From Coleofasciculaceae cyanobacterium RL_1_1 (GTDB taxonomy: Bacteria > Cyanobacteriota > Cyanobacteriia > Cyanobacteriales > Geitlerinemataceae): 33,626 nt of DNA. A program made the position numbers and the translations under genes. The stretch is from assembly GCA_012033105.1 (NCBI GenBank), contig JAAUPN010000016.1, positions 1 through 33,626 of the forward strand, given 5' to 3'. The stretch's first letter is position 1; every line of letters starts with the position of its first letter. Under the pieces are notes generated by a model, which had not been told where the DNA came from, made no database searches, and worked only from the letters and a program-made list of their open reading frames with translations. Positions 1 to 8,286 of this stretch are shown here, piece by piece.

Positions 1-291
1 CCTGGAACGGCGCATCGTTCATGTAGCGGACGAAGATCTCTTCGTTCTGATCCATCCGATCGATGAAGAGGCGTTCGAGCAGGTTGCGGAACACGAGCTC
101 GAACTTGTTTCGGGGTTCACGGCTGCGGCCTGCTGGAGGTTGTGGTCCCGCATCGCCTCTTCGACGATCTGATCGAAGAAGAGCTGATCTGCTTCAGTGA
201 AGTCCGTGCCGAAGCGTTGGTTGAGCGTCTCAATGATTTCGGACAGTTTGGCCTGCGCATCTTTCTCGCGCGATCGCCCGCCTCCATCCTG
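1..291 (-). pseudogene. hsdR: 3' fragment of a type I restriction subunit R gene (hsdR), truncated and frameshifted
   Basis: Read on the minus strand, the translation contains [16 protein letters not shown] followed by [11 protein letters not shown], the hallmark of the C-terminal helical region of HsdR, the ATP-dependent translocase/nuclease subunit of type I restriction systems. Near position 118 the frame breaks: the track continues as serine-rich nonsense, while the neighbouring frame reads NKFELVFRNLLERLF and then IDRMDQNEEIFVRYM, which is again HsdR. Restoring one A in the GAAACAAG stretch joins the two. Upstream of about 290 the HsdR similarity stops and a stop codon follows at 331-333. 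The roughly 900 residues carrying the nuclease and helicase domains are therefore absent here. The gene runs off the left edge with only its last few dozen codons missing. It cannot encode a working restriction subunit. No hsdM or hsdS is visible. Confidence 0.8.
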
Positions 292-510
292 CTCGGCCAA
301 GTCCTCGAAGCCGTCGGCGAAACGCTCGAATTACCCGCCGTGCCTCACGATCAGCCCGAACGCGCCGAAGATTGGGCGATCGCCTGTTTACACCGTCGAT
401 TACGTCGTAAACTCGACGAAGCGCTCTACACCGTATCGCTGGAAGAGCTGTACTACGATCTACGTAGTTGGCAAGCCGCCCAAGGCGATCTGGGTAATTT
501 TCTGGTTTAG
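142..510 (+). CDS. Truncated hypothetical protein, 3' part only likely real
   Basis: An open frame of 122 codons ends 35 nt before pyrR. Its first half (to about 285) is antisense to the hsdR remnant and is probably not genuine coding. The second half, from [15 protein letters not shown] through [12 protein letters not shown], has a normal composition for this genome and may be the surviving 3' end of a gene whose front was lost at the hsdR junction. I do not recognise the family. The closeness to pyrR would allow cotranscription, but I see no specific link. Alternatively the whole ORF is a chance reading frame. Confidence 0.35.
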   Translation: MVPHRLFDDLIEEELICFSEVRAEALVERLNDFGQFGLRIFLARSPASILLGQVLEAVGETLELPAVPHDQPERAEDWAIACLHRRLRRKLDEALYTVSLEELYYDLRSWQAAQGDLGNFLV

Positions 511-545
511 CGATCCCCTCTCGTGTCACGACCCTCGGTTCGATC

Positions 546-1082
546 ATGAAAGTTGTCGAAATTTTGTCCGCTGAAGAGATCAATCGCACCCTGGTTCGAT
601 TAGCCTCGCAAATCCTCGAAGCCGCAGGCGAACCCGATCGCCTCGCCCTGCTAGGAATCCACACGCGCGGCGTACCCATGGCGCAGATGATCGCCGATCG
701 CATCCAGACCCTCGAAAATATCGACGTTCCCGTCGGCTCGATCGACATCACGTTCTACCGTGACGACCTCGATCGCATCGGAATGCGTACCCCCGAAAAA
801 ACCGATATTTCCTTCGACCTCAACGATCGGCGCGTCATCCTCATCGACGACGTGATCTACACCGGGCGCACCATTCGCGCCGCCCTCAACGCCGTCCACG
901 AATACGGACGCCCCGAACTCGTTTGGCTCGCCGTCCTCGTCGATCGCGGCCACCGTCAACTCCCAATTCACCCCAACTTCACCGGCAAACACCTCCCCAC
1001 CGCCAAAGACGAAAAAGTCAAAGTCTATGTGAAAGATCTAGATGGACACGACGGCGTCGAGCTGATTTCACCTCAGAGTTAA
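546..1082 (+). CDS. pyrR: Bifunctional pyr regulator / uracil phosphoribosyltransferase PyrR
   Basis: The 178-residue protein has the length and layout of PyrR, a type I phosphoribosyltransferase-fold protein. In many bacteria it binds pyr mRNA as an attenuation regulator and also converts uracil plus PRPP to UMP. The PRPP-binding loop is at residues 97-109 ([13 protein letters not shown]), the flexible-loop region lies around residues 70-88, and [11 protein letters not shown] at 36-46 is typical of the family. The start at 546 gives the usual [12 protein letters not shown] beginning. In cyanobacteria it is uncertain whether PyrR still regulates RNA; salvage activity is the safer inference. 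No pyr biosynthetic gene lies beside it here. lspA follows 142 nt downstream on the same strand. Confidence 0.93.
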   Translation: MKVVEILSAEEINRTLVRLASQILEAAGEPDRLALLGIHTRGVPMAQMIADRIQTLENIDVPVGSIDITFYRDDLDRIGMRTPEKTDISFDLNDRRVILIDDVIYTGRTIRAALNAVHEYGRPELVWLAVLVDRGHRQLPIHPNFTGKHLPTAKDEKVKVYVKDLDGHDGVELISPQS

Positions 1083-1226
1083 AACCACTTCAAAACCGTC
1101 GCGTTGTTGCGCTTGAGCGCTCCGAAGGAGTCCAATGACGATCAAACCGAAGCAGATCAACCGCAAGAGCTGATATATTCCGAAAGCTGACCTCGCTCCG
1201 TGTACGTATTCGCTAATCGCCTTCAT
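1068..1226 (-). CDS. Possible 52-aa single-pass membrane protein
   Basis: A minus-strand frame starting at 1226 reads [19 protein letters not shown], then a hydrophobic segment [15 protein letters not shown] (about residues 20-34), then a polar tail. It covers the otherwise unexplained 142-nt gap between pyrR and lspA. Its start codon overlaps the lspA start codon on the opposite strand, and its end overlaps the last codons of pyrR. The composition looks like a real small membrane protein, with a purine-rich GGGACAG 4 nt upstream. Divergent overlapping starts are unusual, however, and I cannot place it in a family. It may be a chance antisense frame. Confidence 0.3.
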   Translation of the reverse strand: MKAISEYVHGARSAFGIYQLLRLICFGLIVIGLLRSAQAQQRDGFEVVLTLR

Positions 1227-1728
1227 GATTCTGTCCCGCCTGCGTAACCGTTGGTTTTGGTCGATCGCCCTCATCGGCATCCTTCTCGACCACCTCGCCA
1301 AATTTTGGGTTTCCACCACCTTCGAGCTATACGACAGCCGGCCCCTGATCGATGGTGTCTTTCACTTCACCTACGTCACCAACGACGGAGCCGCCTTCAG
1401 CCTCTTCGCCGGGAGCGACTGGCTCAAATGGCTATCCCTATTGGTCAGCGCCGGTTTGGTCTACTTTGGCCTCAAGGCCAAACGATTACGTCGCCTAGAG
1501 CAAATCGCCTATGGTGCAATTCTGGGCGGCGCGATCGGTAACGGTATCGATCGCTTTAGAACTGGCGAAGTCGTCGATTTCCTAGATTTTCGCCTCATCA
1601 ATTTTCCGATTTTCAATATTGCCGATGTTGCGATTAATATCGGTATCTTTTGCCTATTATTGATCGCGATCGATCCCCCCCAACTCAAGCGATTTCACAC
1701 CTCACAAAACTCCGATCGAAGCTCATAA
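1225..1728 (+). CDS. lspA: Lipoprotein signal peptidase II
   Basis: This 167-residue integral membrane aspartyl protease removes the signal peptide from prolipoproteins after diacylglycerol is attached to the lipobox cysteine. Four hydrophobic segments are visible, at about residues 10-24, 66-82, 94-108 and 130-150. Conserved blocks include LDHLAKFWV (21-29), VTNDGAAFSLF (51-61), GNGIDRFRTGEVVDF (105-119) and FNIADVAINIG (130-140). The catalytic aspartates are D118 and D134. The start at 1225 gives the usual short basic N-terminus before the first membrane helix. A natural substrate is the lipoprotein encoded at 12.2 kb in this window. The gene is convergent with the response regulator downstream. 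Confidence 0.95.
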   Translation: MILSRLRNRWFWSIALIGILLDHLAKFWVSTTFELYDSRPLIDGVFHFTYVTNDGAAFSLFAGSDWLKWLSLLVSAGLVYFGLKAKRLRRLEQIAYGAILGGAIGNGIDRFRTGEVVDFLDFRLINFPIFNIADVAINIGIFCLLLIAIDPPQLKRFHTSQNSDRSS

Positions 1729-1761
1729 GTCGGGCAAACCAATCACTATAGTCAGTTCAAT

Positions 1762-1802
1762 AAAAAAACTGTCACCCATACAAGATGAGCAACAGCTTTT
1801 TT
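1762..1802. terminator. Bidirectional terminator between lspA and the response regulator gene
   Basis: A run of seven A and CTGT at 1762-1772 pairs with ACAG, one mismatch, and six T at 1792-1802, enclosing a 19-nt loop. It lies between two convergent genes and has a T-tract in both directions. The stem is short, so this is a moderate call. Confidence 0.5.
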
Positions 1803-1849
1803 GGGGATTTGATTAAAGCGTCAATCAAACACAGCGGACTTCAACAACC

Positions 1850-2599
1850 TTAAGCACCCATCGCTTCCTGAAGTTTGGTATAGCGTTGAGCCACGTAACC
1901 AAAACCGCGAATCGTAATGATTAACTCCGGATTTTTCGGATCATCTTCAATCTTCGATCGCAGACGTGCCACATACACATCAATCACCCGTAAATCAGAC
2001 TGACGACTCGGCGCATACCCCCACAATTGCTCCAGAATATCCGCCCGCGACACCGCCTCACCCGCCTGTTCAAACAACAGTTCAAGCAGCTTAAATTCGG
2101 TATACGTCAACCAAATTCGGGTGTCATTTTTGTAAACCTGCTGACGATTCGTATCGATTTGCAGTTGACCGACACGCATCGTTCCTGGCGGAGTACTCGA
2201 CAACGATGACGCATCTTTGGTACGACGCAAAATGGTTGCGATTCTAGCCTCTAGCTCACGCGGCGAGAAAGGCTTGGTGATGTAATCATCCGCCCCCGCT
2301 TCTAGCCCCATAATTCGCTCTTTGATTTCAGATAACGCTGATAACATGATGATCGGGATACGGTGGCGATCGCGCAGTTGGCGACACACCTCATAACCGC
2401 TCATATCCGGCAACATCACATCAAGGACAACGAGATCCGGGGTTTTATGTTCAGCCATTTCGAGGGCTGTCATACCGTCATGGGCTGTCAATGCACTATA
2501 GCCCGCCATCGGCAAGCGGATTTCGAGCATTTGACAGACAGCACGATCATCATCAACAACGAGGATCGTTTCCTTTCCTTTTTTTAAGGTTTTGCTCAT
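1850..2599 (-). CDS. OmpR-family response regulator, RpaB/Ycf27-like
   Basis: This 249-residue protein has a receiver domain followed by a winged-helix DNA-binding domain. The receiver carries the acidic pocket D16-D18, phosphoacceptor D60 in VVLDVMLP, and the conserved lysine K109 in ITKPFSPRELEARI. The effector half reads IDTNRQQVYKND, TYTEFKLLELL and VIDVYVARLRSKIEDDP, closely following the RpaB (Ycf27) pattern rather than the RpaA pattern. RpaB-type regulators control high-light genes and photosystem stoichiometry, and also touch circadian output. The N-terminus is basic (MSKTLKKGKE) and the C-terminal tail differs from canonical RpaB, so this may be a paralogue. A cognate histidine kinase is not adjacent. 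The candidate HLR1 site upstream suggests autoregulation or control by RpaB. Confidence 0.88.
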   Translation of the reverse strand: MSKTLKKGKETILVVDDDRAVCQMLEIRLPMAGYSALTAHDGMTALEMAEHKTPDLVVLDVMLPDMSGYEVCRQLRDRHRIPIIMLSALSEIKERIMGLEAGADDYITKPFSPRELEARIATILRRTKDASSLSSTPPGTMRVGQLQIDTNRQQVYKNDTRIWLTYTEFKLLELLFEQAGEAVSRADILEQLWGYAPSRQSDLRVIDVYVARLRSKIEDDPKNPELIITIRGFGYVAQRYTKLQEAMGA

Positions 2600-2724
2600 T
2601 TCCGCAGAGGATTTAGGGCTTTTCTAAAATGGTTTGAGAACCGATCGAAACTAAATATTACGTGGGTGTAGCCGTCGAAAATGTCTGTGCTTTCACCCTA
2701 TAGGTAAGCAGTAATGTTTTTAGG

Positions 2725-2742
2725 AATGTTACCATTTGTAAC
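2725..2742 (-). promoter_or_regulatory. HLR1-like site (RpaB binding motif)
   Basis: On the minus strand this reads GTTACAAA TG GTAACATT. The published HLR1 element is two direct octamers of (G/T)TTACA(T/A)(T/A) separated by two bases. The first octamer matches perfectly and the second has one mismatch. It sits 126 nt upstream of the start codon of an RpaB-like regulator, and a TATAGG -10-like box lies about 23 nt downstream of it. Binding by RpaB or by the gene's own product is inferred. Confidence 0.5.
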
Positions 2743-2973
2743 GCAATGCGTCAAGTCAAACCTAACCTTAACGTCTTATTCAATCGATATCCCTAAGAAT
2801 TCGCTGTAATTACTTAATATTTTAATTTTCTTATTTCATTCCTAGTCTATAGGTTGAGCCAATACGGCTTAAAATACCAAGCTTTTAAAGTTTCCTGATA
2901 CTGACATAATGTTCACCCTATTTTGATTACATTTGCTAGTCTTTTTGGGGTTGAGGATGAGGAATTGAGCAGA

Positions 2974-3018
2974 AAAGAAGGGGGACATTGCCATTGATTT
3001 GCAATGTCCCCCTTCTTT
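2974..3018 (-). terminator. Strong Rho-independent terminator of petH
   Basis: An 18-bp perfect inverted repeat (2974-2991 and 3001-3018) with a 9-nt loop contains a GGGGG/CCCCC core. In the minus direction the stem ends in TTCTTTTCT, a good U-tract. It lies about 120 nt beyond the petH stop codon. T-rich sequence on the other side could allow some bidirectional activity. Confidence 0.85.
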
Positions 3019-3136
3019 AATTTGTATTAGGTCAATACCCTAATGACGGTGCTATTTAACTAGACTTAGGCCGTACTCAAGCCGTGGTTAAGCGATGATC
3101 AATCCAAAACTCAAAGCGGCGTGAGCTGTACGTACG

Positions 3137-4345
<1,209 letters not shown>

Positions 4346-4604
4346 TTATCAGAACCCTAGTTAACTGTTCGCTGCGACGATTCCGAGTGGGCGGTAATCT
4401 TGGAGTTTGGTTATGTGTAGCCTTACGCCAGCGCAGCTTACAGTCACTTATTCTAAGGGCGTGTGTATGAATAACCAAGCTGAGTTGATCATCAGGCGAT
4501 CACATTTCGTGGGTGTGATGCGATCGATGGGCTGTCTTCGATGATGACGACTCATGATCGCAACATTCAGACGTTCAGGAGTGGATCGGATCAACGCTCG
4601 ATGG

Positions 4605-4856
4605 TTAAGCCTCGTCGCCAGCCGCAAAAGAAGCTGCCGGATGAATGGCAACAATTTTGCCACCGAGACGCAGGATACGCTGCATCTCTTGGTTCATGCG
4701 GCTATAGGAAACGGAAATGAAGGAACGACCGACTTTGCGAGTGGCGTCAGCGTTGACACCGGCGACGGATTTATTGCCCAGTCCTTCGACTTCGTAGACA
4801 AACATGCGGTTATTGTAGGTGGTAGCGCTCGTGCTAGCCGTGTTGAGGTTAGGCAT
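4605..4856 (-). CDS. Stand-alone CpcD-like phycobilisome linker domain, duplicate of the petH N-terminus
   Basis: This 83-residue protein is essentially one CpcD-like linker domain. Over 61 aligned residues I count about 44 identities to the petH-encoded domain, including the unbroken block [15 protein letters not shown]; canonical CpcD rod-capping linkers are more distant. It lacks any hinge or FNR part and ends in an acidic tail (AAGDEA). Its leader also matches the petH leader: CAG(A)TTTTTATCAGAA occurs on the plus strand at 4862-4877 here and at 4340-4354 for petH. This points to a local duplication that included the 5' region. It lies 268 nt upstream of petH on the same strand. A role as a rod-terminating linker or a competitor for the FNR docking site is inferred. 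No cpc operon genes are present. Confidence 0.88.
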   Translation of the reverse strand: MPNLNTASTSATTYNNRMFVYEVEGLGNKSVAGVNADATRKVGRSFISVSYSRMNQEMQRILRLGGKIVAIHPAASFAAGDEA

Positions 4857-5080
4857 AATTACAGATTTTTATCAGAATTGTTGTGATCGGTTGCTGCTGT
4901 GGCGATGTCGATCGTGCCGTAACTCTTCAAGGATTGTCTCAATGATCGTTGAGACGATCGCCCAGGAGGTGGCGGGATCGAGTCCCAGTGCAGCACTTCG
5001 CCCCTTATTTTAAAGCGGCACGTCTCGATCTCCGGTATTGTGAAGAACTGAGAAGATTGGGACAAGCTGAGTTATTTATC

Positions 5081-5791
5081 ATGAGTACCTGGTTGACCCC
5101 GAGCCATTTTGTGATGGCCGGTTTACTCCTTGGTTTTGCGATCGCCCATAGTGGTCTAGCGGCACTGCGTCCTTGGGGCGAGGTAAAAATTGGCGCTCGG
5201 CTGTATCGCATCTTATTTGCCCTCGTCAGTGTCCCGTTTGCGACGATTCTGATCATTTACTTTTTTAATCATCGCTACGATGGGGCGCAGCTCTGGATGG
5301 TGCAGGGTGTCCCCGGTGTTCAGCCTTTTGTCTGGATTGCTTCGTTTATTTCGTTTTTGTTTCTCTATCCAGCGACGTTTAATCTGCTGGAAGTGGCCGC
5401 TGTTGCCAAGCCCCAGGTACATCTCTACGAAACCGGGATCATTCGGATTACGCGCCATCCGCAAATGGTCGGTCAGGTAATCTGGTGCGTTGCCCATACG
5501 CTGTGGCTGGGTACGTCGTTTACGCTGCTGACTTCGATCGGCTTGATCCTGCACCACGGGTTTGCCGTGTGGCATGGCGATCGACGCCTGACAAAGCGTT
5601 TTGGTGAAGCCTTTACCGAAGTGAAAGCCCGAACGTCAATTTTGCCGTTTGCCGCCATCTTTCGCGGCCAGCAAACCCTTATCTGGTCAGAATTTTTGCG
5701 TCCGGCCTACGTTGGCGTAACGGCCTTTGTTTTGGGCTTTTGGTGGGCGCATCCATTTCTGATGCAAGCGACGAGCCGCGTCCCTTGGTAG
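5081..5791 (+). CDS. NnrU-family membrane protein, probable 15-cis-zeta-carotene isomerase (Z-ISO-like)
   Basis: The 236-residue protein belongs to the NnrU/Z-ISO family of heme-binding polytopic membrane proteins. It has about six hydrophobic segments and the conserved blocks FAIAHSGLAALRPWGE, LYRILFALVSVPFA, ITRHPQMVGQVIWCVAH and ILHHGFAVWHGDRRL. The histidines in AHSG, RHPQ and LHHGFAVWHGD are the likely heme-iron and structural ligands. Plant Z-ISO isomerises the 15-15' double bond of zeta-carotene in the carotenoid pathway, and cyanobacterial homologues do so in the absence of light. The open frame extends upstream to 4949, but the ATG at 5081 (MSTWLTPSHFVM) matches the family start. The thioredoxin gene follows 44 nt later on the same strand, so the two may be cotranscribed. 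Confidence 0.82.
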   Translation: MSTWLTPSHFVMAGLLLGFAIAHSGLAALRPWGEVKIGARLYRILFALVSVPFATILIIYFFNHRYDGAQLWMVQGVPGVQPFVWIASFISFLFLYPATFNLLEVAAVAKPQVHLYETGIIRITRHPQMVGQVIWCVAHTLWLGTSFTLLTSIGLILHHGFAVWHGDRRLTKRFGEAFTEVKARTSILPFAAIFRGQQTLIWSEFLRPAYVGVTAFVLGFWWAHPFLMQATSRVPW

Positions 5792-5835
5792 CGTGATCCC
5801 ATAGAATAAAGGAAGATTTATAACCCTTTAATTTC

Positions 5836-6186
5836 ATGATGTCATCGGTCAATGAGCATGATTTCAGACAACTTCTATTAACGTCACACAGTCCAATTCT
5901 CGTTAACTTTTGGGCGCCCTGGTGTGGGATCTGTCGCCAGATTCATCCACTGCTTGAGCGGTTTGAAGCTCAATCGGCAGGGCGGATTTGCCTGGTCGAT
6001 ATCAATGCAGATGCCAGTCTGCAACTGGCGAGCGAATACCGCCTTTCTGCACTCCCGACCTTGCTACTCATCGATAACAGTATCGTTGTCCGTCGCTGGG
6101 AAGGGTTTCAAGGGCGTGAAGCGCTGACCCGCGCCTTGACAGAAGTTGCTGTGCAGTATGGCCAGATTGCGGCGATGGTTCCTTAG
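5836..6186 (+). CDS. Thioredoxin-fold protein with atypical WCGIC active site (TrxC-like)
   Basis: A single thioredoxin domain of 116 residues with the active site FWAPWCGIC (Cys30, Cys33), in which isoleucine replaces the proline of the canonical WCGPC. The cis-proline loop is intact (LSALPTLLLI), as is the strand ILVNFWAP. Replacing the active-site proline generally changes redox potential and partner choice. Cyanobacterial C-type thioredoxins, a poorly characterised group, also vary at this site, so this is probably a TrxC. It has no signal peptide, so it acts in the cytosol. Two in-frame ATGs (5836, 5839) make the exact start ambiguous. It lies 44 nt behind the Z-ISO-like gene and is followed by a hairpin terminator. 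Confidence 0.85.
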   Translation: MMSSVNEHDFRQLLLTSHSPILVNFWAPWCGICRQIHPLLERFEAQSAGRICLVDINADASLQLASEYRLSALPTLLLIDNSIVVRRWEGFQGREALTRALTEVAVQYGQIAAMVP

Positions 6187-6232
6187 CGGTTGCTCACAAG
6201 GCTGACCGTTGTTAGATTTCGCCCTAGTTTAC

Positions 6233-6270
6233 AAACCTTCAGTTCGATCGCGAATTGAAGGTTTTTCTTT
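6233..6270 (+). terminator. Terminator after the thioredoxin gene
   Basis: Arms 6233-6246 and 6251-6264 pair over 14 bp with one G-T wobble around the loop ATCG, and run into a T-rich tail (TTTTTCTTT). It lies about 45 nt past the thioredoxin stop and before tsaC. Confidence 0.75.
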
Positions 6271-6322
6271 GGCCCATAGTTCTGATTATTAGTCTTCGTT
6301 TTGCGTTTGATTTGTTAAGGTT

Positions 6323-6916
6323 ATGCCCCTAGTTTCACGCCTGGATTTGATCGCTGCGGTGGCACGCGGTGCAGTGGTTAGTTTTCCAACGGATACGGTA
6401 TCGGCCTTTGCGGCTCGACCCGATGCCGCCGATCGCATCTTTGAGCTGAAGCAACGCCAGCCGGATAAGCCGCTAATTTTGATGGGTGGCGATCTGGATC
6501 AGCTTTGGCCGTATGTGGTGGGAACGGAGGCGGAGTTGGTGGTGTGGCGGGCGATCGCGCTGCGGTACTGGCCGGGGGCGCTGACGCTGGTGTTGCCGTC
6601 AAGCGAGCGGGTTCCAGCGGGGATGAATCCACTCGCGAGTGGGACGATCGGAATTCGTATCCCCAATTGCGATCTCACGCGCGATCTGCTGCGAGCGACC
6701 GGGGTTTTAGCGACGACCAGTGCCAATCGCTCAGGCGAGGAGCCGTTAGCTGATCCCCAGGCGATCGCCGCAGCCTTTCCCGAGGCGTACGTTTTGGATG
6801 AGGTCAGTCAGGCGACGCCAACTCGTTCGCAATCCGGGACACCTTCGACGGTGGTGCGCTGGCAGGCGGGGAGTTGGGAGGTGTTACGTCAGGGGGAAAT
6901 TACGATCAACAATTAA
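6323..6916 (+). CDS. tsaC: L-threonylcarbamoyladenylate synthase (TsaC/YrdC/Sua5 family)
   Basis: This 197-residue YrdC-domain protein makes threonylcarbamoyl-AMP from threonine, bicarbonate and ATP. That is the first step of the essential t6A37 modification of tRNAs reading ANN codons. Family blocks are visible: VVSFPTDTVSAFAARPD near the N-terminus, ELKQRQPDKPLILM, YWPGALTLVLP, GTIGIRIPNCDLTRDLL, and LATTSANRSGEEP near residue 130. It lacks the extra C-terminal Sua5 domain, so it is the short TsaC type. The start ATG at 6323 gives the expected N-terminus. It stands alone: a terminator precedes it and the next gene is on the other strand. Confidence 0.92.
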   Translation: MPLVSRLDLIAAVARGAVVSFPTDTVSAFAARPDAADRIFELKQRQPDKPLILMGGDLDQLWPYVVGTEAELVVWRAIALRYWPGALTLVLPSSERVPAGMNPLASGTIGIRIPNCDLTRDLLRATGVLATTSANRSGEEPLADPQAIAAAFPEAYVLDEVSQATPTRSQSGTPSTVVRWQAGSWEVLRQGEITINN

Positions 6917-6946
6917 TCGAGCGTCAACCAATGTGAGTCCGGGCGA

Positions 6947-7574
6947 TTAGTCGCGCACCGTACCGAGCCAGCGATCGCGATCAATCGATTCATCCGCGAT
7001 CACCACAAAAAAATCGTCGCACTGCTCGATCGCGATCACCCGATCGCCCCGTTGCGGCACAACCCAACGCATCGTTAGGAATGACCGCATTCACCGTCAC
7101 CAAATTCTTCGCCGCGTCGATTAAATCAACCTGCCCCACCTTGCCCGACTCCAGACGCGGTATCTGCGATGTGCTCACCGTTCCGAGACAGCCGATCAAT
7201 CGATCGCTGCTCGCATCTTCGCTAAACGACGCAAAAAAAATCTTGCCGATCGGACGAGCGATCGCCCCTCCGATCAGGACACTCGCAGCCCCACTCGAGA
7301 GAAAGACAACTCCTGACATCGCGCCATCCGGTACACCCAGCACCACATTCGCCGCCCAACCCAGCAACCCCCACAGGCTCAAATCTGCCGCGATCAGCAA
7401 CACAAACGGCACACTACCGACCCCCAACCAGCCGAACAGCAACTCCGTAAAAAGCCCCACCTCCGGCTCCCCTTCGAGTGCCTCCTCACCACCAGCAGAG
7501 ATAGACACAACAAACAGCACTAACCCCGTACCCAAAAAAATCCAGTAGGGCAAATTGCCGGGATCGAAAACCAT
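6947..7574 (-). pseudogene. Membrane protein with C-terminal OB-fold (YqiJ/NfeD-like), interrupted by one frameshift
   Basis: The main frame starts at the ATG at 7574 (MVFDPGNLPYWIFLGTG) and shows three hydrophobic segments: at the N-terminus, around LLFGWLGVGSVPFVLLI, and around LSSGAASVLIGGAIA. A soluble beta-rich domain follows (GCLGTVSTSQIPRLESGKVGQV). Near 7070 the frame is lost, but the adjacent frame continues the same domain as MRWVVPQRGDRVIAIEQ and DDFFVVIADESID, ending at 6947. Deleting one base restores about 208 codons. The layout resembles inner-membrane YqiJ/NfeD-like proteins, whose OB-like domain sits at the membrane surface; their function is poorly defined. I treat the shift as probable sequencing error, so the gene may well be intact. 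No operon partner is visible. Confidence 0.65.
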
Positions 7575-7869
7575 AGAACGTCCCAAATGAATCTCAGTCT
7601 AAGTATGGTCGGATATGCGTCGCTTTGATGGCACTCTCCAGGAGCTTTGCCAGGGTGAGAGAGTCGCTTTTTTCTCTAGAGTAACCACCATAAATAAGTG
7701 AGGTACGAGAAAATGGAAGTAGCGACGTAGAGCAACTTCAAACATTGATGTACGTTGTCGCGGCGGTGTGATTCACGATCGCCGAATTGTTCGCCGAATT
7801 GTTCACCGAACCGATCGCCGAACCAATCACCCACAACCGCTACGCTCATCCCTACCCTATTCCTCAATT
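7575..7869. other. Intergenic region with an orphan terminator-like hairpin and short tandem repeats
   Basis: This 295-nt stretch lies between divergent genes. It contains a weak hairpin (7633-7638 pairing with 7659-7664) followed by six T at 7668-7673 on the plus strand, though no plus-strand gene ends here. Further on, a 12-bp repeat array lies at 7777-7824. No convincing coding frame is seen; the open frame that extends upstream of the VOC gene is an arginine-rich reading of the repeats. Confidence 0.5.
7777..7824. repeat. Four 12-bp degenerate tandem repeats
   Basis: Units GATCGCCGAATT, GTTCGCCGAATT, GTTCACCGAACC and GATCGCCGAACC follow one another without gaps. They overlap the HIP1-like GATCGCC core, so they may have grown by slippage from a HIP1 site. 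They lie about 45 nt before the VOC start codon. Confidence 0.75.
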
Positions 7870-8286
7870 ATGAACATCAAACGCCTCGGCCACGTCGCCA
7901 TTTGTGTCGAAGATATCCCCAAAGCCGTCGCCTTCTATCAACATCTTGGCCTTGAGCTGGCGTGGCAAGATACCGATTGGGCGTACCTGAAAGCGGGCAA
8001 TGATGGCTTGGCATTGTTGCACCCAAGTTACGATCAAGCGGGGCCACACTTTGGTTTTGTGTTTGACGATCGCGCTGAAATGGAAACGGCGTTTGATCAG
8101 CTCAAAGCCGATGGCATTCACGTTACCGAAATTCACGAACATCGCGACGGGACGGCCTCATTCTACGGTCGCGATCTCGATAACAACTGGTTTGAGTATC
8201 TCTACGAACCGGCGACACCGGCAGGTAAATCAGTGGGTGCATCCGCTAGTGCATCGGAACCCGCAGCAGTTACGGCCAATGTCTGA
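7870..8286 (+). CDS. VOC-superfamily (glyoxalase/bleomycin-resistance fold) protein
   Basis: A 138-residue protein with the beta-alpha-beta-beta-beta vicinal oxygen chelate repeat. The N-terminal half begins IKRLGHVAICVEDIPKAVAFYQ and GLELAWQDTDWAYLK; the second half has GPHFGFVFDDRAEMETAFDQL and FYGRDLDNNWFEYLYEP. His in GHVAI, His in GPHFGF and Glu in WFEYLYEP are positioned as metal ligands. The substrate is unknown; glyoxalase I and ring-cleavage dioxygenase relatives cannot be separated from sequence alone. I chose the ATG at 7870 because the domain starts directly after it, and the upstream in-frame extension is arginine-rich repeat sequence. An Ala/Ser-rich tail follows the domain. Its stop codon overlaps the start of the next small gene. 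Confidence 0.85.
   Translation: MNIKRLGHVAICVEDIPKAVAFYQHLGLELAWQDTDWAYLKAGNDGLALLHPSYDQAGPHFGFVFDDRAEMETAFDQLKADGIHVTEIHEHRDGTASFYGRDLDNNWFEYLYEPATPAGKSVGASASASEPAAVTANV

Larger units (their letters stand above)
2600..3136. other. 537-bp intergenic region: regulator promoter side and petH terminator side
   Basis: This AT-rich stretch separates the regulator gene from the 3' end of petH, both on the minus strand. It holds an HLR1-like site at 2725-2742, a -10-like TATAGG on the minus strand at 2697-2702, and a strong hairpin at 2974-3018. No coding frame of note is seen on either strand. Confidence 0.6.

Noticed and set aside
230-751. Long minus-strand ORF opposite pyrR
   Set aside because: It is arginine/serine-rich and antisense to the well-supported pyrR reading; a shadow frame.
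651-992. Acidic minus-strand ORF inside pyrR
   Set aside because: Exact mirror of pyrR codon positions with no family-like motif.
1850-2599. RpaA, the clock output regulator
   Set aside because: Its motifs (IDTNRQQVYKND, FSPRELEARI) follow RpaB/Ycf27 and not the RpaA pattern (for example FEVEEMLARVRALLRR).
4936-4995. Possible tRNA: hairpin GTCTCAA/TTGAGAC and GGGATCGAGTCCC resembling a T-arm
   Set aside because: No acceptor stem, D-arm or anticodon arm can be fitted around it.
7081-7548. Plus-strand ORF opposite the YqiJ-like gene
   Set aside because: Ser/Thr/Pro-rich antisense frame; the minus-strand reading has membrane segments and a continuing domain.
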